NCBI GenBank assembly: GCA_015039315.1 | Contig: WIDE01000092.1 | Location: forward strand, 56,670 to 120,669 | Origin: Clavulina sp. PMI_390 | Taxonomy: Eukaryota > Basidiomycota > Agaricomycetes > Cantharellales > Hydnaceae | Direction of reading: 5' to 3' | DNA: 64,000 nt | Shown: in pieces, positions 35,786 through 49,678 of the stretch | Layout of the letters: the number at the start of each line of letters is the position of its first letter | Position numbering within the stretch: position 1 is the stretch's first letter | Made by a program: the position numbers and the translations under genes | The notes under the pieces: model-generated | What the model was told of the DNA's origin: nothing | Seen by the model: the letters and a program-made list of their open reading frames with translations, nothing else | The model's database searches: none

Positions 35786-36955
35786 TCACTTGTCCATGTG
35801 AGGTTGCTAGCATTGAGCCCAATTCGACAGCGGCGTCTCGTGAGCAACCGTGCCCGCTATATAGATGTGAAAAAGCAAAGAGACTCACAAAGAAGCGCCT
35901 ATGTTCGCCGTCGGCTGACTTTTCAATCGCGGCGATTTCCTCGGGAAGCAGCTCAGGGAGACTGGGCACCGCCAGCGATTCTCGGATGCGGCTGGCCTTG
36001 GACGAGGTTCTACAATGATTAACGATCAAGCTCTAGACCCGCTTTTTTTTTTTTATCAAGAAACCAAGGAAGAGGTGGAAGGTACGCACGTGACAACCAC
36101 CATCCCACTCTGTACCAGCCACTTTTGCAGAATCTGCGCTGGGGTGGCAGTCACGCTCATAGTAGCCAGCCTCTTCTGAATGCTTTCCAGCAAAGACTCC
36201 AACGGGGCACCTTCAATACGAAATAGCGGGCTCAGGCCACCAAAGACCGCTGTGACAATCTTGTGTTCCTTTTGGAACTCCAAGATACCCTTTGCGGCGT
36301 TCCAGACGTAGGGGTGCAGCTCGATCTTCACACGCGCAGGTAAGCACACAGCAGAATGAGTCACAATTGGGCGATGGTATCGCATGAAAGAGGTCTGCCC
36401 ACCTGATTCACGGCCGGGATAACCGTGGCTTCGGGCAGAATGAGCTCATAGTCCTTCACCCGGAAGTTAGACACGCCGATGGTCCGAGCTAATCCAAGTC
36501 TCTGGACCTCCTCCATTCCCTTCCACGCATGCTTGAGATCATCTCCGGGAATCTTGATCGGGGAATGGATGAGATAGCAATCCACGTAGGTGAGCTGGAG
36601 TTTCTTGAGCGCCGTGTTGATAGCGTCGACAACCGAGCGAGATGCAGGGAGAGTCGAAATCTTGGTGGTGATGTACAGGTCAGAGCGTGATATTTCAGGG
36701 TGGCGATTAAGATACTCCGCGATGGCTTTCCCCACCGATTCTTCGTTCCTAGAGTGCGGTGAAATGATTTAAGCTCTCGATGAGTCATGGACGAATGTGC
36801 ACATACGCATATGATTGAGCAGCGTCGATGTGAATCACACCGTTCTCAAGAGCATTGAGCACTTGGTCAAAGGCGTCGTGGCCATAGAGCGCAGTGCCAG
36901 TCCCAAATGCGATCGATGGTGCCTCGCGCCCGTCGTTAAATTTGACTTTATCCAT
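35786..36955 (-). CDS. Aldo/keto reductase
   Basis: An NADPH-dependent reductase of the aldo/keto reductase superfamily; the substrate cannot be told from the sequence. The start at 36955 reads MDKVKFNDGREAPSIAFGTGTALYG. The catalytic tetrad positions are visible: Asp in HIDAAQSYANEESVG with its Tyr (about 36790-36835), Lys in YITTKIS (about 36655-36680), and His in CYLIHSPIKIP (about 36550-36580). Downstream are GVSNFRVKDYE, VNQVELHPYVW, AQILQKWLVQSGMVVVTTSSK and a spliced C-terminus RRFF|QPHMDK ending at the TGA 35786-35788. The last intron contains the ATG-poor region 35808-35888. A 12-13 base poly-T run sits in the intron near 36042. It is divergent from the J-domain gene, with 133 nt between starts. 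The length is that of a complete single-domain enzyme. Confidence 0.92.
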
Positions 36956-37088
36956 GGGGAATATCTCCAGGCTACAAAAACAATCGGGAAGAGGAGCGTG
37001 ACGCTACCTCGACTGTCACGCGTGAGGCCTTGAAAGAAGCCTCGAACGCGACCTACGCTCTCTCAAACCCTGTCGCGAACGACCAAAA

Positions 37089-39218
37089 ATGTCGATGTCA
37101 GAAGCAACCAGAAACGCGTTTAATGCTCTTGGTCTCTCTGACGTACGTATATTCTTCCTACTATTCGCGCATTCTAGTGATCGACGCTGGCGCCACTCTT
37201 CCGTAGACCGCAACGCAGGACGATGCCAAAGCACAGTACAAGGTCCGTCTCATAATAATCGCGCCTGTAAATATATGTGTTCCCTCACCGCATTGAAAAT
37301 TCTCCTTTCGCCCCAACAGAAACTTGCTCTTCTCCATCACCCTGACAAAAATCCCGATAATCCGCACGCTACGGCCGAGTTTCAAAGACTTAGTCTCGCC
37401 TATGAGAAAATAACCAGTCACTTTGAGTCACCAATACGCCACGCTAGAAGTTCTGGCGGTGGTCCGTTCGGATTTGGTGGCGGGCCATTCGGGTTTGGTA
37501 GCCAATTCTATGACCAGGATGGTGGCGCCAATTACGATGACTTCGATGATGGCGATTATATTGACGAAGCGGATATGATGGATTTCTTCATGTTTGTTCT
37601 ACAATCACCGATTAACTACCGTGGCTGCGCTCATGCCGTGCTCAACCCACTCGCCATACCTATAGGTTCATGTTCGAGGAAGTTTTTCGAGGAAGGCATG
37701 CGTCGCATCAGACCCACTCATCATACCGTTCCTCGTATCGTGAGTCTTTCCTCCTTTCATTTGTTCTTTGCCTCTCACAAAGCCATCATGCAACTAGGTA
37801 ACGCCGCTGCAGAAACGCCTGAGCAGTACCAGGAGCGGATAAAAAGAGATCGTAAACTTCGCGAAGAGCAACAGCGAGAGCGTGCTGAGAAAGCTGCGCG
37901 TGATAAGGAACGCGAGCAAAAAGAAAGGGCCGAAGGTAATTTTGTCTGTTCGTGCCATTGATCGACCATTCAGGCTGTGGTCCTTTTACGTCATAGAATC
38001 GATCCGTGCTGCCCAACAACAGAAGAAGAAAGCAGCTCTCCGCGTCGCCAAACATGAAAGGGAAAAATCCGAAGCAAAGCAGAAAGCATCTGACACAAAG
38101 CATAAGCAGCAGGTCCTTCGGTCTGAGACGTTCGCTGCTGCGCGTTGTGGTGATATCTCTGCGGTCAAAAAGGGCATCTACGAGCTATCTGTTGATGCTT
38201 CGGGTCCTGAGAGCTTATCATTCACGCTGGGTGATGGGTCGAGCAAAGAAACATTGTTGCATGTTGCGACGTCGATGAAGGACATATCACTAGTAGAATG
38301 GCTGCTCGATCATAGTGAGTTCGTTGGCCCCGCTGTGAGAGAGACCGCTCTCTAATATAGACTTCGATAGATGCTGAACCCGAGGAACGCGATGATGAAG
38401 GGTTCACTTTGTTCCATCGTGCAGTAGGGTTCAGTTCCACTTTCGTCCTCTACCACCTTTGCTGATAGCTCTTCCATTCTTTCCTGCAAAAGGTCGCCTC
38501 TGGATCTCCGGCGTTGGTTAAGTTCCTGCTCAAAACATTCGATCCTCCATCTGACTATCAGCCAATCTTCGAGCCGCCCGCTGGGGTGACTGTCATCCAC
38601 CTGGCCGCATCATCTGGGTCGGCTGAGTCCGTAGCGGCTGTGATTGATGCGAAACTGGTCCCACTGCATGACGTGGACGCTGCATGGCGATGGATCGAGG
38701 ATAAGTCCCTTGAAATTGAAGACGCGAAGCGCTTCAAATCAGTGCGTGATGCTCTCCTTGATATCACAGGGTTCACGCCCCCTCGCTCTGCTGCAAAAAC
38801 TGCCGTTGAGACCAAATCGGCCCTTCGCCAGTCCTCCTATCGCCGCTCTTCCTCTTCTGTTGCTCCATGCTCTTCTTTGAAGAAGCATGATCATGGCGTC
38901 GTACCTCATTGCGCGGCCCACCAGAATAACTGTATCAGCCCCAATGATGGTGAATCCAATAGTGGAAAGTCCAAAACTCCGGTTCCCTCTGGTTTTGGTC
39001 GTAAGCGTCCTGGAAAACTGCGTCAGCCTAGATCTGCTCAATCCGAACATCAAGAACGTCTGGATCGTAACCCCCAAAGTAGCTCTCGGCCTGAACACCA
39101 ACGTCAACAGTCTGGCGTCTGTAATACCACTCCCCAGGGGGATAGTGGCTCTGGCGCTGTGGACCATCAATCTCGCCCCACAGCCTCGAAAAAGAAGTAC
39201 CGAAAGAAAATGTTTTAA
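37089..39218 (+). CDS. J-domain (Hsp40) protein with coiled coil and ankyrin repeats
   Basis: A class-C J-protein, expected to stimulate an Hsp70 partner. The start MSMSEATRNAFNALGLSD runs through a 24-nt exon (37219-37242, DDAKAQYK) to KLALLHHPDKNPDNPHATAEF, with the HPD motif at about 37336-37344. A Gly/Phe-rich segment (GGGPFGFGGGPFGFG, 37457-37502) and an Asp-rich patch follow. Then comes a long charged coiled coil (QERIKRDRKLREEQQRERAEK..., 37825-38100). Next are ankyrin-like repeats: ETFAAARCGDISAVKKGIYEL, KETLLHVATSMKDISLVEWLLDH, DDEGFTLFHRAVASGSPALVKFLL, and VTVIHLAASSGSAESV (38130-38660). The C-terminus is basic and disordered (ending KKKYRKKMF). The J plus ankyrin layout is unusual. 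Introns at about 37142, 37243, 37591, 37796, 37936, 38313 and 38425 are approximate. CHMP7-like follows 382 nt downstream. Confidence 0.88.
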
Positions 39219-39600
39219 TCGCAAAGCCATTGACGTCTATTCTCTTGATCAGCTCAACCTTTATAATACGCATTTGTATTGCTTTCAATCACTCCACTCC
39301 CTTGACCCCTCAATTTGCTCTAGTATCGCCACAAGACGAGCTCTCATTCGTCTTCTTTCACGATCATGCATCCAGTCTGATATCTTGCACGGCTTGCCAT
39401 CATTCACTCATAGCCCTAAATCACCCATTGTCCAACTCACTTCGTGCTAATTGGCCCTCACATCCATCCTGCATTAAGCAGTCTAGTTGCGGTTGTTTCT
39501 TGTCAGTTTCAATATTCAATACAATTTTGCTTCCAATATTGGTACAAGGTACCACCGGGGTGACACGGCTTCTGTCCCTTGTCACACTTCAGTGGCACCC
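39219..39600. other. Intergenic between the J-domain gene and the CHMP7-type gene
   Basis: About 380 bases, pyrimidine-rich on the plus strand, expected to hold a 3' untranslated region and the promoter of the next gene. An open frame from the CHMP7-type start extends upstream to 39487, but it lacks family resemblance before MSAAASVQ. No repeat or RNA gene is seen. Confidence 0.4.
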
Positions 39601-41432
39601 ATGTCTGCAGCAGCATCGGTGCAAACTTCGAGCTTCGATGCATGGCTCACCACAATCCCCGAGTTCGCGAGCGCAACACCAGCCCGCATCCAATCTTTGT
39701 GCTCCGACATTGCGCGTCAAAAAGCCGCCAACCCCACCGCGTACGCTGCGAACGTAGCGTGGTGGCGCCGAACCGTGCGTTCCATGCTGGATTATGGAGC
39801 CCAGCCGGTGGGAGGAGGTAGAGAAGGGGAACATCTAACGCTGTTATTGGAGGATGAACTGTTACAGCGGTTTGCTGATGCATCAGTGGTGCGGAGGCGG
39901 CCAATGGCGCTTGTATCTGTCGTAGTAAGTCAACACCATTCCAGGTTGCGTCATGTATTCTTAAGGTTCTTTCGCCGAATCTCCAACATCCGACGTGAAA
40001 TTACTCAAACAATCGTCTATCCTATGGCTTAGAATGAAATGCGCCTCACAAACGAGCTGGTCCCGTTCTCAGAATATTTGACTAGTTCTGGCCCATCTTC
40101 ACCAAATACATCCTCTCCGGCTTCTGTGTCATACTTCTCTACGGCTACACTATCTACGAATCTATGGTGGGCTATGGAACAGCTAGGGCTCAGCTCAGGC
40201 GATGACGCGGGCGCATCACTGCCCTATGAGCAGCGTTGGAGGAGTGCTGCAGGGGAATATGTTCTATTCGCTGCTGTCAAGGTCTGCTCAACCCTCTTGA
40301 TTTATGAGTGAAACCATACAGAGTTACGCGAACGTGACACCAATGTTGTGCAGGATGCTGCCGCCAAGCTACTCAAGCACCACCAATCCATCTCGAGCCT
40401 ATCACTCTCAACAACGCTCTATGATAGGACCACTTTCCGCGCCGCATTTGGAAGCGTCTTATTTCCTGCTTCGCCTCACCCTCCCACCGACCGCGATATT
40501 GCCATTCTCCTCAAACACCTCCAACGGGATTTGGGAGTGCTTGTCTCCGATAAAGAGGTGGGGGAGATTTCACGGACAAGCGATTTCAACTAGCCACATT
40601 ACCTTTCCTTTGCTCAAGGTCATCAAATTCGTGGAGCCAGGCCAGGCGCTGAAGATCACCCAATTTGACAGGAATTATCTCGAGCTCATGCTCGCAGCAC
40701 GGAATCTGTCGAAACAGGTTGACGAGTTGAATGCTTCAGTAGTCGAGTATGTTTGCTTCTATTCTCCCATGATCTTGCCCACTTTTTGGCCCTAACCCAC
40801 GGCTGTTTATTCAAATAGTCGAACGGCGAAAGCAAAGGAATACGTTGCTCGCGGCCGGAATGATATGGCAAAGTCATATCTCCGATCAAGAGCTTCCTTG
40901 CAAGACCTATCTCTGGCTCGTTTGAGATCGCTAGAGACGATACAGGGCGTTTTACTTAAGATTGAGACGTCTCATGGCGATATTCAGGTTTGCTCCTATC
41001 TCGATCTCTCTGATGTCTTAGCTATTTGGTGATTATGGCTTGTAGATCATGAAAGCCTACGAAACCTCTTCGTCAGCTCTTCAAGATTTATTGTCTCATC
41101 CTTCTCTCCAAGCAGAGAACGTGGAGCAGACCATGAATCGCCTCTCAGACGCTCTAGCTGACCACAAGGAGATTGAAGAGGCCATCTCAATGGGTGGCGA
41201 GCTTGCGGTGCAGGCGGGGCAGTCTGAGATTATAGACGAAGCCGAACTAGATTCAGAGTTGGCGGTCTTAGTAAAAGAGGCTGAAGAGGAACGAGTGCAG
41301 CCGTCACCGCAAGTTGGTGAAGGCCTACCGGCCCTAGATGGGACGGCACTCCCCAGCATCCCTTTGACAGGGCCAGAACCTGTAACAGAGATGAGAGCCG
41401 AATCTATCCAGCGAGAGAAGATCACTAATTAG
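39601..41432 (+). CDS. CHM7: ESCRT-III protein of CHMP7/Chm7 type (Snf7 domain)
   Basis: CHMP7 is an ESCRT-II/ESCRT-III hybrid that works at the nuclear envelope in membrane sealing and nuclear-pore surveillance. From the ATG 39601 (MSAAASVQTSSFDAWLTTIPEF) the first half is helical and winged-helix-like, including NLWWAMEQLG and VLVSDKEV. The second half is a Snf7-type helical hairpin: FDRNYLELMLAARNLSKQVDELNASV, then a basic AKAKEYVARGRNDMAKSYLRSR, LQDLSLARLRSLETIQGVLLKIE, and SALQDLLSHPSLQAENVEQTMNRLSDALADHKEIEEAI. The acidic tail with ELDSELAVLVKEAEEE resembles ESCRT-III MIM-like ends. The stop is the TAG 41430-41432. The family call rests on the order of helices and acid/base pattern rather than on a single motif. 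TAF7 converges from the other strand 174 nt away. Confidence 0.78.
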
Positions 41433-41606
41433 CTCGTCCGAGTCAATCCATTTGCACCAATGGAACTACACAACTCTCATAGCTACTTGCCGTTATGGGA
41501 AGAGATGAATTGTGAATAGTTTGGTAGCAAGTTGGTAGCAAATCAGTTCGGCCAAGTATGCAATTAGAAAGAAGACCAAATGTGAACCCTGATCAAATAG
41601 CCTTCT

Positions 41607-43509
41607 TCATCGAGGTAGATAAGGATTAGCATTGAGAGCAAGCCCGCTGCTCAAGGGATTCGGCAGTGGTGTAGCCGGGCCCCCCACGTCCTTTGCAGAA
41701 GCGGGTGGCTCGTCAGCGCCGTCATCATCGTCATCGCCAGCCCCTCCATCCTCATCTGTCTCTTCTTCCTCCTCTTCCTCGTCGGCGGCAGGCTCCTCTG
41801 CGGGTGGAGCCTGCACGGCGGTGTCTGCTACTTGTAGACTATCAAGCTCGATCTGTGCCCGAGCCTGGTCCTGGGCGAGCTTGCGTTCGCTCATTTGCTG
41901 ACGTTGTAGGAGACGACTGTCCAGATCGGCTTGGAGTTTCTTGAGGGCATCCTCGAATCGGCGCTAAAAGAATGGAAAGGGGTCCATTTATTATCCCAGA
42001 GCCCAACTTGAATGGCACAATCACATACTTTGATGAGAACGTTCTGCACGGTTGCAATCTCTGAGATCTTCTTCTCTACTGCAGCCTCCAGGTCACGAAT
42101 CTCCTCGTTCAGGAGACGACGAGCAGCCTGTGTTTCCTCGTCCTCGTCCTCATCTTCCTCGCTTTCATCGTCCTCATCCTCGTCACCGAACAGAAGATCA
42201 TCGTCGTCCTCTTCTTCGTCCGACGACTGGCTTTCGTCATCCGCATACGCAGCGGCCTCCGCTTCCATATCGACCTGGTCAATTTCGGCAGCGAAGGCTG
42301 CATCGAAGGCGTCGTCAAAGTCCATGTCGTCCGCTCCACCTTCTTGCTTAATGCTGCGAGTCTCGTCATCCTCAATCTGGGGACTCCCGGGATCAAATGC
42401 GGGAGTCCCGGCGTCAAAGAGATTCGACCCGTCATAGTCAGACTCTGCCTCCGAATGGGAGCTGTGAAGGCCTGTGATGAACCAATTCGAGTCATGAGGC
42501 TGTAAGGGTTGAAAAAACGAAGTTCCTTACTCCAGGTAGTCTTTTCTGCAGCATCATCTTCCTTTAGCAAACGTTCCACTTCTTTCTCTACAGTTTCGAT
42601 TGTCTAACAGTTGATCGTTATTGATATTCTTATTCGAGTGTAGCACGCAAGATGACGCACTGCCCGATTTATCCGCTTTCTGAACCGTCTCTTTCTCGCA
42701 TGTCGCATTGGTGGTGTCAGGCCGTGCGGCCAGATGAAGTCCTTGGCGTCGAAAGCTTTGGAATCGCCTGATGGAGGAGCACCACCACCGTTCTGATCCT
42801 CGCCGTCGACGGAGTTGACGTCCTCGATGACAAGCATCTGACAGATGTCCGCGACTTTGAATAGCTGCCGATTATCGAGGGTTTTCTGGGACTCGATCAC
42901 GGCCGGGAGGTCGACTAGTTTGGCATTATATGTCGTATCACCTATGTGGAAGAGCGCTCGACGCGAATCTATGTGTAAGACAGCCTAAGTTGAAGTTTAG
43001 ACCACCAGCAAGAAGAAGCACTCACCCTTGAATTTGAACCACACGTCTTCAGTCACAGACCTTGCTGCCACCATTTTCCTCAATTCTTCTAGATGCTCGC
43101 CTTCAGGCATCCTTAAGATGAATTGTTCCTCGAATGCGAGGTCTTCGTCGTCACTGTCTAGGTCACGGTCCCATGGACCAAGAAATGAGGTACCCTGGCC
43201 TGCGCCACGCTCTCCCATCTTAATTTTGAGTTTGGGCCCAGGCCCATGATGGTGAGCAGCATGTGCAGCGGCAGCCTGTTTGGCCGTCAGACGCGTGTTA
43301 CGTTTGAAGATTGAAGAAGTGCGGTCATTCTGAGAAGGTCGAGCGGGGGTGTATGCAGGTGCAGGTTGGCGTGGTCGTGTAGATCGACGAGTGGGATTGG
43401 GAACAACGGGTCGAGGAGCTGCAGGTTTTGGTTGAGAGTTGCTTGATGAGGCTACGAGTGGAGCCTGCTGGGGATCGATATTTTCAACGTCCACAAAACC
43501 ATCTTCCAT
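41607..43509 (-). CDS. TAF7: Transcription initiation factor TFIID subunit TAF7
   Basis: A TFIID subunit that contacts TAF1 at RNA polymerase II promoters. From the ATG 43507-43509 (MEDGFVDVENIDPQ) a Pro/Arg-rich leader leads to the TAFII55 N-terminal domain: FEEQFILRMPEGEHLEELRKMV, VTEDVWFKFK|DSRRALFHIGDTTYNAKLVDLPAVIESQKTLD, then FKVADICQMLVIED (about 42830-43150). The typical GLTPPMRHARKRRFRKRIN follows at about 42670-42730. The C-terminal half is extremely acidic, with long Glu/Asp runs (about 41730-41790 and 42115-42230) flanking a coiled coil (EEIRDLEAAVEKKISEIATVQNVLIK). It ends NANPYLPR at the TGA 41607-41609. The run composition makes intron edges near 42480-42600 less certain. It lies 152 nt downstream of the casein-kinase gene on the same strand. 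Confidence 0.93.
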
Positions 43510-43661
43510 CTTCCATTACGAATTAGCAGCAGCTATCTATCGCTCTCGTAGGACAAGCAAACTAGGCAAACAGAGGCGAAGAAGGGTATTACGTAACTGG
43601 ATAAATAGTCTCGTCCAAAATGACCGTCAATAAACATGCCTCAAGCTATGCTGAACTATAT

Positions 43662-45688
43662 CTAACCACACCGGCATAACGAAGCAAAGAATCCTCGCTG
43701 TGGCGGGTCCTCGTCAAAATGATTGGGCCGCGGTGGATCAATAGCTGCACCTGCTGGGGCAGGTCGAGTGGATTGTTCAGTACCGAACCCTTCATGGTTC
43801 GTTGAAGTCCACTCATGCAACGCACCAGTCGAGCTCGCATAAGGATGTGAGGATTGTTGCATGGGGGCACGTAGTGCGCTGGGGGCGGGAATGCCAACAT
43901 TTGCGGCTGCCGAAGACGGAGTAACAGATTCAGTGGGCGGGTTTAGGCCCACGATTGCGTTGGGCGCCCGTGGCTTTGGCTTGGCTGGCTCGCGACCAGG
44001 GGCGGGAGAGGGCGGTACACCAGTCGTAGAGAGCTGTTGCTGCGAGTTCCGATGCTGATCGGGACGAGGACGTGTCGCATTGCCACCCTGGTTAGCCTGG
44101 TTGAGAAGGCTGGATCCGTTCTGTTGGGCCAAAATCAGCGTCTGACGGATTTGGAGAAGGCTTGAGTGCGCACATCCCAATTCTTCCCATTCTGAGCAAG
44201 TAGATGCCAGTCATAAATCCCATCCTCGACCTCCCCCATGTTCTTCAGAACCTTTGTGAAGAGCTCACGAAGGAAATCGTAGTCAGGGGTTTCTTCGAAT
44301 CCGAGTTTCCGCACGTAGTTGAGGTAGATCCCAAACTCCTCTACAAACATAGCAGCTGTCAGTGCCTAAAGAAGCACCACGGGCGAGAGAAGAGCATACC
44401 AGGGAAACCCTCAGTGAGCTCTTTTATGGGTGTTGTTTGCCTGACGAACCGTGGTTGGCGAGGAACAGTTAAAATACTTTTGGCGCACTCACTTTTTCTC
44501 TCCTATTTTCTCGTACTATAAGTTTGGTATGGAGAAGGTGAGGGCATGGAGGGCGGGCAATCGTTAGCATGTCATACCTTCTGCTTGTTGGTTGCCGCTT
44601 TCAATCCTTGCCAGGGCAGGCCCCCACGGAGGAAATACATGAAAACATGCCCCAAGGCTTCTAAGTCATCCCGGCGGGATTGTTCTGGGGACAAACATGA
44701 GCACGCGCATGAGCGTAGGGGCGAGAGGTGATGGTGTCCGCACCTCGACCAAGGTGAGTATTGATGCTCATATACCGGGCGGTTCCACTGAGACTCTTCC
44801 TCTCGCGGTAGGGGATGTGCTGTTTAGATTTTGGATCGCGGTATTGTTTTGCCATGCCTGTTGAGCGGACGCATATAATGAGGAAGCATATGCAAAAGGA
44901 AGTATTTCTTTTTACCGAAGTCAACGACATGCACAATGTCAGCGCCCTTGGTTCCCGGTCGTCCAAGAAGAAAGTTGTCGGGCTTAATGTCGCGGTAAAT
45001 GAGAGACTTTTCATGAATTGTTTGAACTCGAGACAGCATTTGCTTAGCCGTCATCACGACAGTTTTGATGGAGAACTTGCGACCGCACATGTCGAAGAGA
45101 TCCTCAAGACTAGCTCCCAGCAGGTCGATAACGAGGATGTTGTGTAGACCCTCTTGGCCAAAATGGTAGATCTGGGGGATTCCGGCTGCGTCGACGTATT
45201 GCTAAATAGAACAGCAACGATTCAGTAAATATAATGACGTACTGCATCCTGCAAGAATCCTGTACGACCGGTATTCGTCTCGTAGCTGCGGAGCATCAGA
45301 CTTGCGGGGTTCCTATGGTTCTATGTCGGAATTTCGAATATGACCAATTCACAAGGCGAGTGGGGTGAACGCACGAATTTTATGGCAACGGACTGAGAAT
45401 TGAGGAGATTGGTGCCTAACGGAACGTTTGAGTACGGCGTTGGAACGTCAGAAGGCTAAGACAGAAAGTTGACTGACCTTCAAAAATAACACCAAATGAG
45501 CCCTCCCCGATCTAGTTATTCCCAAACCAAATTCCTCGTCACAACCTTTGCCAACGCGACTGGTAACAGTGAGGGATATCAGTTCTCACCTTCTTCCCAA
45601 CCCTGTAGTGCACGCCAACCACGTTGGAACCTGATGAGACTTGGTGGGAGGACGCGGACGACGACGCAATAATGTGTTGTGTGCTCAT
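43662..45688 (-). CDS. Casein kinase 1, membrane-type (Yck/Cki1-like)
   Basis: A Ser/Thr kinase of the CK1 family. The N-terminus [45 protein letters not shown] (start 45688) is typical of the fungal plasma-membrane/vacuolar group. Visible kinase motifs are [22 protein letters not shown] (about 44970-45010), [13 protein letters not shown], and the CK1 signature [25 protein letters not shown] (about 44750-44825). Then come [28 protein letters not shown] and a long Pro/Ser/Gln-rich tail (43700-44150). The tail ends FFASLCRCG at 43662; Yck-type kinases normally end in a Cys pair that is palmitoylated, and here the two cysteines are separated by Arg. The gene faces MCM3 across 261 nt, sharing the upstream region. 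Confidence 0.94.
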
Positions 45689-45949
45689 GGTGTGTCACAG
45701 CAGCGGCGTCAACAACAACCTAAGTGAAGACCGACAGGTAGAAGGTCTCTAGAGGCTACTGGCTGACAACGTTCGCAGTAGGACGTCGCGTCGAAAGGGT
45801 TCGCCAATGCTCCACGGGATGCCTAACGGTTGTTCGCCGGCAACCTCAACCCTTAACCAAACAAAGCGCTTATACCTGTCACTGAGTGACACCACGACGC
45901 GTTACTCTCCCACACGACCCTGCACCAGCCCACACGCGACGCGCCTCCG
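45689..45949. promoter_or_regulatory. Shared divergent promoter of casein kinase 1 and MCM3 with a MluI cell-cycle box
   Basis: The 261 nt between the two start codons must hold both promoters. An ACGCGT hexamer lies at 45897-45902, 48 nt before the MCM3 ATG, and a second is at 46001-46006 just inside MCM3. ACGCGT is the MCB element bound by the fungal MBF (Mbp1/Swi6 family) factor at G1/S genes, and MCM genes are known MBF targets. The hexamers are seen directly; the binding is inferred. Confidence 0.5.
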
Positions 45950-48852
<2,903 letters not shown>

Positions 48853-49678
48853 TAAACCATACCCAGGGTTCCAATCGGGATTTACCAACATTTTTTTTAT
48901 GAATGAAGAACCTGATCTTGCGATACTGCATTCAAAAGTATGATGCTTCCCCCGACTGCGCATCCTCGGGTTTCCTCGACCCTATGTCTCGAAGCTGTCG
49001 GCAACAAAATGAGGTATAGTCCCGCACCTCCTTTCGTATAAATCATTTATTTCCATACCTGCGCTTATATCCGCGACCGGTCAGAGATTTGTGGAGTTTG
49101 AGACCAAGATTTGAATATACACCAGAGACTCCCATGCCAGTATTGAACTCCCGAGCAACCCTTCAATTAGAGTTCTCAAATCTTCTATACAGAGCACTTC
49201 ATTGGATCCAAGTTATCAGCAAGTCTCAGAGGTGGAAGCAATCCGCGGCCTTCCCAAGCCAATCCTTCATTCTAAATATCCCCTACTGAAGCTCCCATGG
49301 GACAGCGAATCCTGGCGGTGCAATCACTGCAGTCACCACTGAAGCCTCGATGGACAATTGGATCGGGGTTCCCGGGATAACTGGTGCCGTATTGGACTGA
49401 CAATAATAGCAACCTGTGGAAAGCCTCACTTTTGGGTCTCCTCACGGGTCTTGGGAAGAGGCATAGGTCCTATTGTTATTGCGGTATTAGCGGTGAAATC
49501 AGCACAGAAAAGGGCGTCCAAATGTCTATGTCTCAACAATGCCACCAGAGCGACAGCTTAGCATTCAATGAGGATAATGGGGTCTTGGGATGATAACCAC
49601 GACTTGATCTAGAGGGGTGCCGAGTGTGGACATCGATACAATGTTGAAAAGGGAGTACACGATTTTGAGGTTGGCTTA
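48853..49678. other. Convergent intergenic region between MCM3 and the CDH1-like gene
   Basis: About 825 bases without a credible exon; it holds the two 3' untranslated regions. There is an eight-T run near 48891. Short open frames on the plus strand (49089-49590) have no family resemblance. I find no RNA gene or repeat here. Confidence 0.4.

Noticed and set aside
36040..36056. Poly-T run as a possible terminator or retroposon tail
   Set aside because: It lies inside an intron of the aldo/keto reductase gene, and there is no adjacent element or target duplication; it is most likely a pyrimidine-rich or homopolymer slip.
37017..37024. CACGCGTG palindrome between the aldo/keto reductase and J-domain genes
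   Set aside because: It contains the MCB hexamer, but neither gene is a cell-cycle gene; a single 8-mer is expected by chance in this much sequence.
38887..39450. A 187-codon plus-strand frame overlapping the C-terminus of the J-domain protein, plus a 163-codon minus-strand frame at 38739-39230
   Set aside because: Three frames are open here because of biased base composition. The annotated frame continues the ankyrin protein with no break, and the others show no motif.
48900..49600. Possible small genes between MCM3 and the CDH1-like gene
   Set aside because: The short frames have no motif, and the region is where two 3' ends converge.
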